64,000 bases of DNA from Druceiella hillmani (Eukaryota > Arthropoda > Insecta > Lepidoptera > Hepialidae), in NCBI GenBank assembly GCA_039881145.1, contig JAYKKI010000023.1, positions 4,688,501-4,752,500 of the forward strand. The letters are read 5' to 3'. The stretch's first letter is position 1, and each line of letters opens with the position of its first letter. Position numbers and translations under genes: made by a program. Positions 21,501-33,160 of this stretch are shown here, piece by piece. Under the pieces are notes generated by a model. The model saw only the letters and a program-made list of their open reading frames with translations, had not been told where the DNA came from and did not search any database.

Positions 21501-22769
21501 TATACTTTTTTCATCCTTAATAATAACAATTATCAGTATCTTAAAATAAGTATTTTTTATAATATCAGCGTAAATAAGGAATTGTGGTTCAAATAAAATA
21601 TCCATTTAATCAGCCCAAAGTTGTATGTACTCCTCCTATCATACTATCAAAATCTTATCAAATATTAAAAAAATATAGTTTGAGAAACCATTGACTAAGT
21701 CTGTCATTTGTAATCGAAATGTCTATCTACCAAGGCAGTTTGTACAACTTGGGTAGTATACATATAATTCAGAAAGCGTATCATTAAATTAGAATTGTCA
21801 TCATTAGACTTGAAACAATACCCCAAAAATAATTAGCTCAGAGTTCAGAGGTCATGTCGCGGGTTCAGACAGAGCGTCGCTAGTCACAGTGTCGCATCAT
21901 CCTCGTCAAAACTAGGTTGTCTCAGCGCGAAACACTTATACGCTAATAGCAGTCCAGACTGTCTACTTAAGCGAATCTCTAATGAAACACACACCACTAT
22001 GTCGGATCCTGCAGACGCTAAAAAATAGACTTCGAAGAGACGAGTGGATCTTTTATCGAATCTGATCTCAAGAACATAAAAAAGCAGCCTTTTAATGGGT
22101 GCATGAAAAATTACATAATACACTTATATGAAACATTATGATATGATACTACAAACAAAATATAATACGCTAAAGAAAAATATAATACGCTTTCAAAAAA
22201 AATCTCTAATACTCTTGACAATGGTACATTGTCTATTTTGCAAGGAAAAAAAGTAAATACTCTAAATGTTAGTAATTTTTTAACGTTTTTAATAGTGTCA
22301 TGGATTCAGCCCAAAGAGAACTGCTTTTAGCTCTAATCTAATAATTTGGCCCGAACTTTGGTTAACAATTTGAAAAACCGACTCAAATTACAGAAAGAAA
22401 TAACGTTTGATTTATTGATTCACATGGTATGACTGTAAAATAATATATTTGTTTTTAATATAAAACAAAGGTTTAAGTTTAATTTTTAATTTTATAAGTT
22501 TTGATATTAGATTAAATAGTTTGCCTTTGATTGTATTTCAGAAATTACATCAGTATCCACTTTGATCAAGTTTTTATAATTTTGGATATTAATTAAAGAA
22601 TATTAAAGAGCATTTACTCTATAATACTATTTCTTGTAGTAGTGTCGAATGCCTTCGTTCTGTCAATTATTCCTTGCGGATGATAGATGTGCTGAAAATA
22701 AAAATCCTTATTTTAATGACATTAGACGGTTTCGTATCATTTGCAAAGTCGAAAGGACCAGACTCACGA
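21501..22769. other. AT-rich intronic DNA, one GC-richer patch
   Basis: The patch at about 21838-22050 is GC-richer ('CATGTCGCGGGTTCAGAC') and holds the T-arm-like word GGGTTCAGAC, but there is no convincing A box or cloverleaf, so I call no tRNA or SINE. 'AAATATAATACGCT' is duplicated at about 22157 and 22178. The remainder shows nothing. Confidence 0.35.
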
Positions 22770-23000
22770 AACAATTGGCTCGTGTAAGTCTATCCACGGG
22801 ACGAGAGGCTGAGCACCGCTACCAGCACATGTTTAATGGGGAAGATGACTGTGAAGATGAGCAATCCCAAGGCCGGCGGACGCCCGGTTCGGCCAGGTCA
22901 CCCATCTGGTGTTCCGCAGAATGATTTATGTCGAATCGTACTGCGCTTCAATGAGATGGGCGATTCTGCAGCGCAAACAGCTGGGTTGTTCTGTTACGCA
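22770..23000 (+). promoter_or_regulatory. GC-rich island of unknown role
   Basis: Composition changes sharply. Two frames are open on the + strand: one at 22649-22924, Arg/Glu-rich, and one at 22836-23030 with a Gly/Pro/Arg-rich start. Neither shows a domain. The block is either a candidate enhancer, an unrecognised exon (a CAG at about 22969 could act as a 3' splice site), or an eroded transposon coding fragment. I cannot choose from sequence alone. Confidence 0.28.
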
Positions 23001-25290
23001 GTTGCTCTAATCAATATTGGCCTGCCATAATGGTTTAGCTAAATGCGAATTTGATAGTTTCGCCGAATGTGTTTCTAATTTGATTTCGTTTCAGGAAAAT
23101 GCTTGAGATTAACATTTATAGAGAGCAAATATCTATTATTGAACAGAAATAATGGAATTTTAATTTTAGTATCCCATAAGTAGTAAGAGGAAAAAATCTT
23201 TGATGGTGTCATTCCGGTTTTCACTCCTGCCAGACCCGGTCTATCAGTTTATAACGGGTAAATATTTCGGAATGTTTTTGATGAAACTCTAACCGAAAAA
23301 CAGGCAAATTGGACAGGTAAAGAAAGCTTTCGGGAAGATATCGTAAAATCTTATTTTTTTTTCTATTAACAAATAAATTATTTTTCTTCCCTTTACATAA
23401 AAGGATATTTAGGTACAAGCAACGGAAATTTTTATTTTGCCTTTGCAGAGTATAGCCTAGGCTGGAAGTATTCGAATGAAAATATTGTTGAGTGAAATTA
23501 AGGTATTTTTCGCAAGAAAGGTTAACACATCACTAAATTTCTTTGTTTTCTCCAAGTCTTAACATTTACAGGAGTGATAAGATATATGCATGTTGAATAA
23601 TCAATATCGATATCTAGAAAACGGCAGTTATTTTTCCTTAAATTTTATTTACAAATTTTCCTTATCTATACGTCTCTTATCATTTTATTTTGTTTCATTT
23701 TGTCAAATCTATATTTCTTCTCGTTAAGCTGCAATATTTGGCAGCGCGATTTTATTGCAAGGTCGTAGCATTTTGTTTACAATGTCGCGTTGTACGGATT
23801 GGATTGAGAATATTCTAGCTCTGATGTCTCGATATTTCGAATAGTAGATACTCTATAAGTCCAAGGCTTTGCAGCTTTTACGTGCTATATGCGTACAGGA
23901 ATTACCGGCATTTAACGAGTCTTTGAACTATGATGATCTAACTTAAATCTCATTTTCTAACTTAACTAAATCTTGAATAACCTGTTATTTTTTGTCACAG
24001 TCAATATTTTTTTACTAAATATTATATTTTTCCACATCTTTTACCGGGTAAGTAAACGATAAAGTGTTGCAGTGTTGAATATTTACTCGTATGTTAACAC
24101 CAACTGTTGCTTGCGACTTCGTTTGTCTTTTTTTAGCTTCAGGTTACGAATTATACCATTTTAATTTTAAATGAGCTATTTATTTTTGTACGTATATACT
24201 TTCGTCATAATAAATAGCTTGAAATGAAAAAAAGTACTTATCTCAAATAAGCTATTTGATTCTATAAATTCAATTATCTTGTTTCTAACATCAGTATCTT
24301 CAATAAAAAAGTCTACCTATTACAAATTTATACGATAATTTTTATTTATAGATAACTGCGTTATGAAAGGCAAGTAACTTCCAAATCAAATGTTTTTTCG
24401 GAAGTGGGGTAGATTTCTTAAATTTATAGAATACGAGTATGCTATATGGAAGATTATATTGAAACTGAATATGAAGATCTGTCATCACATGAGGTGATGA
24501 GAGCCGTTTTGAATACCGCATTTAGAAATTTCGTAATATAAATCAAACTTGGTTCAGTTTCACTGCAGCAGTAACTATAATCTGATTATTGGCAGTTTGA
24601 ATTTAATTTTTTTGTGATATAGAAATTTCGAGGCATTAGAAAAAAATCCTCTGATCCAATTCCAATTGCCGGCTCGGATCCAATTCGAGAGTTTAAAAAA
24701 AAATTAAAAACTAAATTTGTTATCAAAATCAATTAAATACAAACGAAGAATGGAAAGAGAGTCGGCTCGGACGACTTATTATTCTATTAATATTTGTACC
24801 ATAATGCATACAGTTTGCCTAGGGACAGCTGCGTGCTTTGGACTGTTCATCAAGAACCTGACGAACCACACATGCGACTGATTGTAATACGTCATTTTAC
24901 TCATAGATACGTACATGTGTCCACTGAACTGGACCGCACAAAAGATAGAGGTTACTTATCTTTTCGCTTTTGTATTTGAAACTACTAACAAGTAGTACTT
25001 CTTATGTATATCTATAAATTATAACATACAATAGCTATTGAATTTAATTTAAATATTTATCAGTTACGTTGAATCTTTTTCGTTGTTTCATAGAATGTGG
25101 TCATTTAGGCGAGTGATTTGTACTAAGAGTACTGTACTGGAGTTTTCCATATCGATTGAAAACGACACCTTATCAAGTCGTGATATTTCCGTTTCCGTAG
25201 GATACCGGAATCGAGTAGCGTTTCTCGAAATGTCATTCATAAGATTTGAGTTGATAATTATAGTGTCGGACTGCTCATATACTCGAGGTG
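23001..25290. other. AT-rich intronic DNA, nothing firm
   Basis: No array or hairpin that I can support. A mildly GC-richer patch at 23740-23830 ('TTTACAATGTCGCGTTGTACG') and another at 24770-24960 may be regulatory. Frames at 24794-24979 and 25083-25379 have no recognisable domain. Confidence 0.35.
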
Positions 25291-25444
25291 CCATTTGCCA
25301 GCTGGGTGCTAGCTTGCACGGCCCCGACCCAACCTACCCTCTGGCTGACTTACATGTAAAATGGTTCATACATATTTAAAGAGAAATGACACGAAAAATT
25401 TGAAAAATGGTTGGCCCTAAGGCCATCACTGAAACTTCCCGCTA

Positions 25445-25551
25445 TTTTCGAGCTGAAAACGCTCAAAAATTTTTCTGGTCGTAATTATTCGTAAGTATTC
25501 ATTAATCGAGCTCAAGTTATCATTATTTTGTTCATTTTCGAGCTCGAAAAA
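25445..25551. repeat. CGAGCT-centred palindromic motifs
   Basis: ATTTTCGAGCTCGAAAAT at 25534-25551 is a perfect 18-bp palindrome. Related words lie at about 25444 (ATTTTCGAGCTGAAAA) and 25505 (ATCGAGCTCAAG). AT-rich arms TCATTATTTT and AAATAATAATGA flank the palindrome. They may be repeated protein-binding sites or a decayed inverted repeat. Confidence 0.5.
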
Positions 25552-25769
25552 TAATAATGATGTTTCTTATGTTTTTGAAAAACAATATTTACCGTACGAT
25601 TTACCGAATTGAGGCATTCGATTCTGTTTTTTTTTTGTATAAGAAATAATGCATATTCAAAAATATTGCTCCATTAAGATATTTGAAAGTTATTTTAAAA
25701 AGGCACTTTTTTGAAAACTTTTTATGGCAGTATATTCTACATGGATTAATCGGTTCGACGTGGTTTTTA
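25552..25769. other. AT-rich intronic DNA
   Basis: No supported element. Confidence 0.3.
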
Positions 25770-26220
25770 ATGTAATGAACATCATGAAAGACGGAGGCTA
25801 TCTCATGATAAAATGTAGCCTGTAAGTTTATCCTAATTATAACTTATTTGTATGCAAATTTCGTGTAAATACACTCATATATTACGGAGTTAAAGACTAA
25901 CACACAACCATTCCTTCATTTGTACTTTGCATTTATAACATTAGTTAGAATATACCTATTCTAACTTGAAATGCGAAAACAATAATCTACATACCATTAA
26001 TAAACTTGTACCAGAGTTAATTCTATAAATGGAAAATATTTTAAAAGTGTGATTGATTAGTATAAACAATGATAATAGCCCGAAAACCTTTTTTTGATAA
26101 AATTTAGTATGGTAATATTTTATACCTAAGAGCAACATATGAGGAAAACAATTAATAACTTTTCTTATTCCGAATTTCACGTGAGTAAATCCGTGGGGCA
26201 GCTAGTACGCAATAAATGTA
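25770..26220 (+). mobile_element. Non-LTR-type repeat 3' fragment, interrupted
   Basis: 'CGGAGGCTATCTCATGATAA' then 'AAATGTAGCCTGTAAG' at the left, 'CATTTATAACATTAGTTAG' near 25931, and 'CCGTGGGGCAGCTAGTACG' near 26192 echo the 3' parts of lepidopteran RTE-like repeats ('...gtagcctat...', 'catttataatattagtaggat', '...gcagctagt'). TAGAATA/TATTCTA inverted words at 25948-25964 and the 200 bp between the blocks suggest an insertion or two abutting copies. The 74-codon minus frame here is a chance frame. Confidence 0.4.
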
Positions 26221-26639
26221 TTACGCTTGAAATGTTTTACTATATTATTGGATAGAAATATTTGAAATGGTATCCCCTTTTCGTATATTTACTTTCAAGG
26301 CATTTTTCTCACAACATTGTCAAATATAATGTAATTTTACTCTACTTAAAACTATTATAATTAACTATGGTTTTTTAATTATATTCTGTCAAAGTGTGTT
26401 TTTTTAAGAAATTATTAATACAGATAATAAAGTTCAATTAATAAATTTAAAATAATTTAATTGCTACATTTACGCAAGGATCGTTAAATTATATTAAGAT
26501 AAGTTTCGAAATTGTAAACTCAGCTGATTATACTGCAACAGAAATAATCCTTCAATATTGCTTATTGAATCAGATGAACAGTAACTTTAAGGTCATCTTT
26601 ATATTGAACGCGATAAGTTCGAATATAAAACTAGCAAGT
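26221..26639. other. AT-rich intronic DNA
   Basis: Nothing recognised. Confidence 0.35.
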
Positions 26640-26900
26640 AACGTCTAATCAACGCTATCGGGGTGCCCAAATTTGACGTAAGGAATTTTAAAACAAAAAA
26701 GACACGAAAAAACGTCATCGCGAAAATCGCCTATTTCCGGTGGTCTACGGGCGAGACGAGCGTCGCGTGACGCGGAGCGTCGCTTCCGCCTTGTTCCGGC
26801 GCGGTGCCAGCGATTTGTTCGGCCGGCTTTCGGTATATCGCTTCATCTAGCGGGCTCTTCGTAAGCTAGCGTGGTCTGCGGTAGTGAATGAAAAGAGAGG
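26640..26900. promoter_or_regulatory. CpG-rich island with CGCGTGACGCG
   Basis: Strong CpG enrichment from about 26700 to 26870 ('GGGCGAGACGAGCGTCGCG', 'TTGTTCCGGCGCGGTGCCAG'). The near-palindromic 11-mer CGCGTGACGCG at 26764-26774 recurs exactly in the island at 31.65 kb. A minus-strand 70-codon frame at 26847-27059 has no domain. Candidate enhancer, insulator or alternative promoter. Confidence 0.37.
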
Positions 26901-28544
26901 TAAAGGACACATTTTTGCTCGACCTTTACGCTGAGTGTGAGCGATATCGGAGACACGTATGTCAGTGGAAAGTTGATGAAAAGGTACGAGGCTAGTACTA
27001 GATGCCAGATGACCTGTGAAAAACCATTCAGAATTTAGCCATACCTTTTGATAAAACAAGTTGAAATTTGTTTATTTCTGGAGTTCTAGAGTCAGCATTA
27101 GCTGGCCATTTTATATTATCCCAGAAACTGTAACTGAAAATGCCCTTTGTTGTCCCTGAAAATGGTCTGAAGATCAAAAATATATTTAATTAATACATTT
27201 TTATATTACTTTTCGTGAGATCTTTCTTGATGTTACATAAAGTGTATAAAAAACTCACATGTTTCCGAATCGATAAGATGGCATCGATAGTTATTAGTTC
27301 AAAGTTTTGATTTTGTTTGTATTCAGTCTCGTATCCAATATTTAAAGGAATAATGTCATGTTTGTTAATAGAAGATTTAGAATGTATGCGTATACATACA
27401 TACACAAACTTAATCTTATGTTTTCGCCTGTATCGCCTTTATTTATGTAATGTAGTCGGAAAAAGAAAGTTAAAATGTTTATGGAAGAAATTAATATATG
27501 ATTTATTAAATTACGATAATATAAATACTACGAAATTCTCTTTATTTCAGCAAGAATTTATCGTGTTATATTTATAAATATACAATTTTATTATTTGTCT
27601 TTTAGTGATCGGTAATTGTGGGGGTGTGAAATTATTTTAAGTGGAAAAATTGCCTGGAAATAAGTTCAATACACTTTGTAGCAATATTAACCATCGATTT
27701 ATTAAATAAAGCCTAACTTTATGCTAAAGGGTGTACTGAAAACCTGCCAGTCTGATTTGAGTGATTATTGATAAGGAAAATAATACCTTTTCCGTCAAAA
27801 AGGATGTATCTACTAAATACCTTATTTTAATGTATTTGAGATGAATGAATATATTGAAAAAATATTTATCTATTTGTATACAGTTAGTGAAATATATACC
27901 TACAATAATACAAACAATTAATAAATTTAATGATACTATAATACATAACGATGGTACATTTCAAGAAGTTTATTCTTATTTATCATAAACAAATCACACT
28001 ATACAGCAGCAGCGATCAGACGATTAAGCAATTGTATATCGTGGGAAAGTGGAAAATCCCTTATAATTCAGTTCCAGATATTGCTATAGCGAAAAGATAA
28101 TGACTACGCGAGAGTAGCAAGTTTTCAGGTACCTTCTTAGCACGTCAGGTGCAGAAGTTATCAGTAATTTTGTCAATAAAATAGGGCGGGAACTGAATGT
28201 ATAGATATCGAAAAATCACCTTTTGAACGTGTTTAATCGTTAGATTCTTTCATGCCTACTCCAAATGACGGAATTTGGTTGTCACTTACTTGTACTTAAT
28301 ATATGTATTTATAATAAATTCCTGGCATTAAACATCTCAATTCCCTACAAACGACAGATATCCACGAAACGTCATATGCAAATCAAGTTGTTCCCAGATC
28401 GATTCTCTTAATAAGTCGGCACAAATATTTTATTTCTCAACTTTTGAAATGTTTATGATATCTGAAAAGTTTTACTATTCGCTAATGATTATTCATTTCT
28501 GTCAAACCATTCACTCGTCTAATGCATTTGACCAATAAAAGACG
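26901..28544. other. AT-rich intronic DNA
   Basis: No array or hairpin. Opposed chance frames at 27190-27405 (-) and 27317-27577 (+) overlap. 'CATACATACATACAC' near 27393 is a short tetranucleotide run. Confidence 0.35.
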
Positions 28545-28700
28545 TACGGCAAAGCCGCTCAAGGTCGTCGCTGTGAATTGAGCACTTTGCTAAATTGAAT
28601 TGAATTGAGCGAATTGGGTACGGAGCTGAAAATGGTTCGCGGTGGGTAGGTAATATTGTAACGAGTCAATTTCGCGAATCGCTAAACAAAATATCGAAAA
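28545..28700. promoter_or_regulatory. Candidate regulatory patch with FTZ-F1 site
   Basis: GC-richer patch. TCAAGGTCG at 28559-28567 matches the FTZ-F1/NR5A monomer site YCAAGGYCR. 'GAATTGA' is repeated at about 28596-28608. A function in ecdysone-linked regulation would be speculative. Confidence 0.28.
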
Positions 28701-29500
28701 TCTCTCATTAAGTACTGACATCATTTGTACTGTTGTGACCGGCGAGTGATCACGTGGCGATATGATAAAATTGATGATGAATTCGGTGAAGGAAAACAGA
28801 TTTTCATTCGTTGTAATGCAAGCGTGGATTAGAATGTTAGAAAATTTATTTAATATGATTTATAAAACTTCTAACTAAAATAATATATTGGAATTACAAA
28901 TTTGAGTTCCACGCTTCAATCTTAATTTTTATAGATATACAAAGCAAGTTTCTTAAGTTTGTTCGTACATATTGAGATATTCGTACATATTGGATTAAGT
29001 TTAGTATGGAGTGAAGGAACAATTATGTCCATTTATGTGCATCTATTTTTAGCCAATGAAGTTGTAATGTGCAGGCGTTATTGATTAGAAGTTAGCCAAT
29101 ACAATTAGCGTTATTAGCATTTTATGTTACAAGTCGTTTGTATATAAATAAAAGAATTGTTGAAGCATGACTGACAATCATGTATCAATGTTTCTTTATC
29201 ATATAAATACATTATAAAATCAAATGTCTACTCGAGATGTAAAATAATGTATTTGTAAAGTAAATCACGTTTAAAGATGGTGAATTTAAAGATAATTTTT
29301 ACAAAGTGCTTGTACAGAGTTTACTATTTATATCAAATATAATTTTAATTGTTCTTTTTATTTTCTAGGGTCCATTCCAGATTAAGGACTGATGAACGTA
29401 CCTAAGTAACCTTGTACAAAAAGCTTTCTTTACTTTCATTAAAGAAAACTTTTTTTAGTTTAAAAAAAATTATTTAGGGTCATATGTGTTCAATATTTCT
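28701..29500. other. AT-rich intronic DNA
   Basis: Nothing recognised. The words ATTCGTACATATTG and GTTCGTACATATTG are duplicated near 28960-28992. Confidence 0.35.
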
Positions 29501-30010
29501 TTCAGACTTATTTGAAGTTAATATGCGCTTTGCGTTTATCAGTTCTATGATGTTAAGAAATATCAGGGTGATAGATGTACCTATTTTAGAGATAACCGTA
29601 TAATTGTAAGTACGTATTACATAAAACTATATTGGGTCATATCACTTTAGACTTATTTAAAGAGTAATTTCAGAGATAGGGGAGTAGAAAAATAAGCTTT
29701 GTGCATGTTAGTTAATATGCGCTTTGTGCTTATTAGTTCTATGATATTACGAAATTTCGGGGTGATGGTTGAACATATTTTAGACATAACCGTATAATTG
29801 TAAGTATGTATTACATAAAACGACATACGGCCATGTGTATTTAATATTTCTTTCAGACTTATTTGAAGAGTAATTTCAGAGATTAACGTGTAGAAAAATA
29901 AGCGTTATGCATATTAGTTAATATGCGCTTTGTGCTTATTAGTTCTATGATATAAGAAATTTCAGGGTGATGGATGTACCTATTTTAGAGATAACCGTAT
30001 TATGATACAG
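29500..30010. repeat. About 200-bp tandem repeat, three copies
   Basis: The landmark TAATATGCGCTTTG starts at 29519, 29713 and 29919 (spacings 194 and 206). Each copy then has 'TTAGTTCTATGAT', a 'GGGTGAT' word and 'GATAACCGTATAATTG' or a close variant (the third copy ends GTATTATG). Copies differ by point changes and small indels, so the array is older than the 76-bp one. Confidence 0.9.
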
Positions 30011-30229
30011 CGGGCGATCCAGTGTTGCTGTAAGGAATAAAAACGAAATTTTTAACTTTTGAAGTAGTTAACTTCTAAAAAAATTGTAATGAAGGTACAT
30101 AACTTTTTTATAGTTATAAATACCTAAATAAATGTATTATATACAACATCGTACGTTAAACATATGATATTAATGCAAACAAATTTTCTTATAACTACGT
30201 GTTTTCATCGGTCGTAACGCTCTACGACA

Positions 30230-30545
30230 AATGTAATAGCAAATGCAGAACTGGTGACGTAACGTAGAAAATTAACGTGTACGTGATAAGCGAGCAATTT
30301 TCGGTGTTTCCGGTAGCAACTTATCGCCGCGTTAATGGTTCTTGTCTGTTGCTATTTGCTCATTCGCAGCATGCAATCGGGTTGCGTCCGCAGTGGCCAG
30401 AAGCGTCTGGGCGTTCGGTGGGAGTTACTTGACTGCTACGCCGTATGGGCTGGAATATAATTTAGATTGCGGCAATCATTTACCGGGGTCGCTTAATTGA
30501 TGATTTAATTGATTAAATAAAATACGAATGTATATCGGCGCTGAG
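30230..30545. promoter_or_regulatory. Strong candidate developmental enhancer
   Basis: A long GC-richer block inside AT-rich flanks. Visible motifs are the CRE-like TGACGTAAC at 30254-30262, 'TTATCGCCGCGTTAATGG' near 30321, and a homeodomain-type cluster 'TTAATTGATGATTTAATTG' at 30493-30511 running into ATTAAATAA. No coding frame. The mixture of unique GC-rich sequence and clustered homeodomain words is what developmental enhancers often look like; this is inference. Confidence 0.38.
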
Positions 30546-31054
30546 GCAGTGATAGAACTGAGAATATACATTTAATTTCTTTTTGTTTTTCAATTATATG
30601 TGATACTGGCATTTTACGCCGATTCGAATTTGTAAACGATTACAATAGACAATTACTAATCGATGCTTTGCAATTATTACATAATTAAATACAGTGACAG
30701 AGAATTACGTACGTTAAAATCTGTTTTTTGGACTGGAATTAGGGAAAGGAGCTATTTCCTTTTTTTCTGGGTAATGAAATACGTGTATGAATATTTGGGG
30801 GTCATAGTCTATTAGTTGTAAATTGGGCGGGAACATTATCAGGATTAGTTGAGTCCTAGGTAGATGGTAATATTCTTTATGATGAAGAAAAACAATACAG
30901 CGTAATCTTTGCTAACGATAAAATAATTTTCTGAATTCGTAAAGTTGTTACTGAGTTACTTTACACTTTACTGTGTTTTTTTTATTTTACGTGACGTTTT
31001 TATTATTTTACTATCATGTAAAAGTTTTTATAAAAGTTACATTTTCGAGGTGAA

Positions 31055-31058
<4 letters not shown>
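30546..31058. other. AT-rich intronic DNA
   Basis: Nothing recognised before the TA run. Confidence 0.35.

Positions 31059-31122
<64 letters not shown>
31059..31122. repeat. (TA)n microsatellite
   Basis: About 60 bases of TA with one interruption near 31113. It creates Ile-Tyr frames on both strands (30945-31151 and 31003-31197), which are not genes. Confidence 0.95.
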
Positions 31123-31599
31123 TTTTGTACACATTAACCATCTCAGCTTAGCTTTCTTTTGACAAAACTTAAATATACATGCCCTATATTTTATCACTCT
31201 GGAGATGATGCGTAACTGATTATCAATTATTGACTTACGAAATGTGGTAATGTAAAAGAAAAGGATGTGATGATAACATAAACCAGGAACGTGATTGAAG
31301 CAAGAGTTAAATGTAAAGTTAAAAAATGTTTACAAAAACATTTATACTCTAAATGTTATTATGAGAATAATAAGCAGTGAATGTTTAGCGAAAAATTTAC
31401 GTTAGTATATTATATGGTCGGATTGGGTACAGGACTTACTAAAGAAAGATAGGTTAAAAACCATCATTGAAGGAAATATGCGTTCATTGCGGTTTTTAGA
31501 GGATCGCGTAACCAATATACACGTTTTTACATTTATATATTTGTCACGATGTCAATTGATAAATAGTCTTTTTATTTTAAATATACTTCTCGTTGCACT
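31123..31599. other. AT-rich intronic DNA
   Basis: Nothing recognised. Confidence 0.35.
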
Positions 31600-31770
31600 C
31601 GACGAGTGAATCGCAAATGTCCCGGCGGCGCGGGCGTCCCGCGGCGTCGCCGCTGACGTGACGGCGCGCTCCGCGTGACGCGAGCTAGTAATTAGCACGT
31701 CGTGTCGCAGTCGCCGCTCGCACCGACGTCACCGAGCTGACGGAGGAGCTAAGCGATGGAGCTAAGCTGG
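31600..31770. promoter_or_regulatory. Highly CpG-rich island, possible alternative promoter
   Basis: The most CpG-dense block downstream of the first exon ('CCCGGCGGCGCGGGCGTCCC' at 31621-31640). It contains TGACGTGA (31694 side excluded; at about 31654-31661), GACGTCACC near 31724 and TAGTAATTAGCACG near 31686. The 11-mer CGCGTGACGCG (31672-31682) also occurs at 26764-26774. An ATG near 31756 opens only six codons, so a coding first exon is not supported; a noncoding alternative first exon is possible. Confidence 0.4.
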
Positions 31771-32409
31771 ATTTGAAGGCTTGTTATGTTTTGTATAAAA
31801 TTTTTCGGTCGTTATTCTGCTGCTGATATAACAAAGTTTTATTGAAAATATTCTGGTGCTGATATAACAATTAGTTTATAGTATTTTTTCATTTCAAGTT
31901 AAATGTTTTCTAAGTATATTTAGATAAGTGAATATAGTTAAAATGATCTGATTTATTGTAATTACTAAAGAAAAAAATTAATAAAGGCAAAATAAATCTG
32001 TCATTGGTTTTCTTCCCTAGTCTTATTTATTTCAATAAATTGATTCAGTTTTGGACAAAAAGGTCGGCGCATATTGAAATTTTAGCAATAATCTGCGTTT
32101 GCGGGTGTGCATGTATATGAAAGATACGAAGTGTCGATTTCGCACTGATTCCAAAAATCTTTAGGAGTACCAGTATTTTGCAAATTCATTTGTGTTCGAA
32201 AGAGGTATTGCATCGCAAAAGTTCCAACTAAGTGCTGGTATTTTCATTGTTTTACATTTTTCAAGGTGTTTCTAATTCGGTGGTTATTTGAAGTCGGTTC
32301 AATTTCTTTTGTAAAAAAAGTTTTTTTTCATAGAAATTTGTTTCAAATATGTTTTAAACATTTTAATGAAATTATTCTGCTTGGGAGACTTTACACTGGA
32401 TGCAGTACC
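31771..32409. other. AT-rich intronic DNA, small direct repeat
   Basis: 'GCTGCTGATATAACAAAGTTT' type words repeat as 'TCTG(C/G)TGCTGATATAACAA' at about 31817 and 31852. Otherwise nothing is recognised. Confidence 0.4.
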
Positions 32410-32425
32410 TTATATATACATATAC

Positions 32426-32479
<54 letters not shown>
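32410..32479. repeat. (TA)n microsatellite, interrupted
   Basis: TATATA interrupted by two CATA and one AAA near its start, then about 45 bases of pure TA. Confidence 0.93.
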
Positions 32480-32481
<2 letters not shown>

Positions 32482-32820
32482 GTACTTATTGTTTGTAATA
32501 GGACTAATATATTTTAAATAAATCTTAGTTTGCAAATATAAATCATGCAAATTTCATTTTATGGGTTTTTTAAGTATATATTTTTTAAAATGTTTTCTAT
32601 GATACTAGAATTTGTAAAAATGTAATGGTATGCATCTTGTAATGATACAAAATAGACAGTAAATTCTTCAAAATCGTTACCTGTTAAACTTCCTCTTCAT
32701 GCTGATACAAACACAAAGTCTATAAGAATAATAATAATAAATGTTTCCATTTCCCATTTCAATTTTTCTCTTCATAAACAAAAATTCTAGCGGGAGAAGA
32801 ATAAACAGTGTTTTACGTGT
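32480..32820. other. AT-rich intronic DNA
   Basis: Nothing recognised. Confidence 0.35.
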
Positions 32821-32843
32821 ATATATATATATATATATATATA
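32821..32843. repeat. Short (TA)n microsatellite
   Basis: About 23 bases of pure AT dinucleotide. Confidence 0.9.
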
Positions 32844-32959
32844 CTACAAAATATATTTAATTTCTCTAAATTGGGTAATTTTCATTTACCCCAATTTGTT
32901 TTTCGAACGGCAATTTTTCTCTTTTTGTTCATCGATAAACGTGATCTTCATCAGACTCC

Positions 32960-33160
32960 TGTGTGATCGCACTTGTCTAACACCCCCGCGTCGCCCGCAC
33001 GCGTCGCGTCACCAGCAACAAGTGAATGGGGCAATCGTGAACACGCTTATTTATACCGACTCGCCGTGCTTAACGGATATGGAGTGGTGGGCGGATGTAG
33101 GGCGCGCCTATTCATGAACTTGGCTCTGAAGTACTCGGTGGAGGGGCGGGCGGTGGTCTA
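32960..33160. promoter_or_regulatory. CpG-rich candidate regulatory island
   Basis: 'ACACCCCCGCGTCGCCCGCA' and then 'CGCGTCGCGTCACCAG' give strong CpG density. The GCGTCGCGT word echoes the 20.75 and 26.76 kb islands. Two overlapping + frames of 73 and 85 codons cross the block. The second begins MSNTPASPARVAS and has no recognised domain, so I read both as shadows of GC-rich DNA. An exon cannot be excluded. Confidence 0.32.

Noticed and set aside
21838..21900. Possible tRNA or SINE (TAGCTCAGAG, GGGTTCAGAC)
   Set aside because: The B-box-like word lacks the conserved CGA, and no acceptor or anticodon stems pair.
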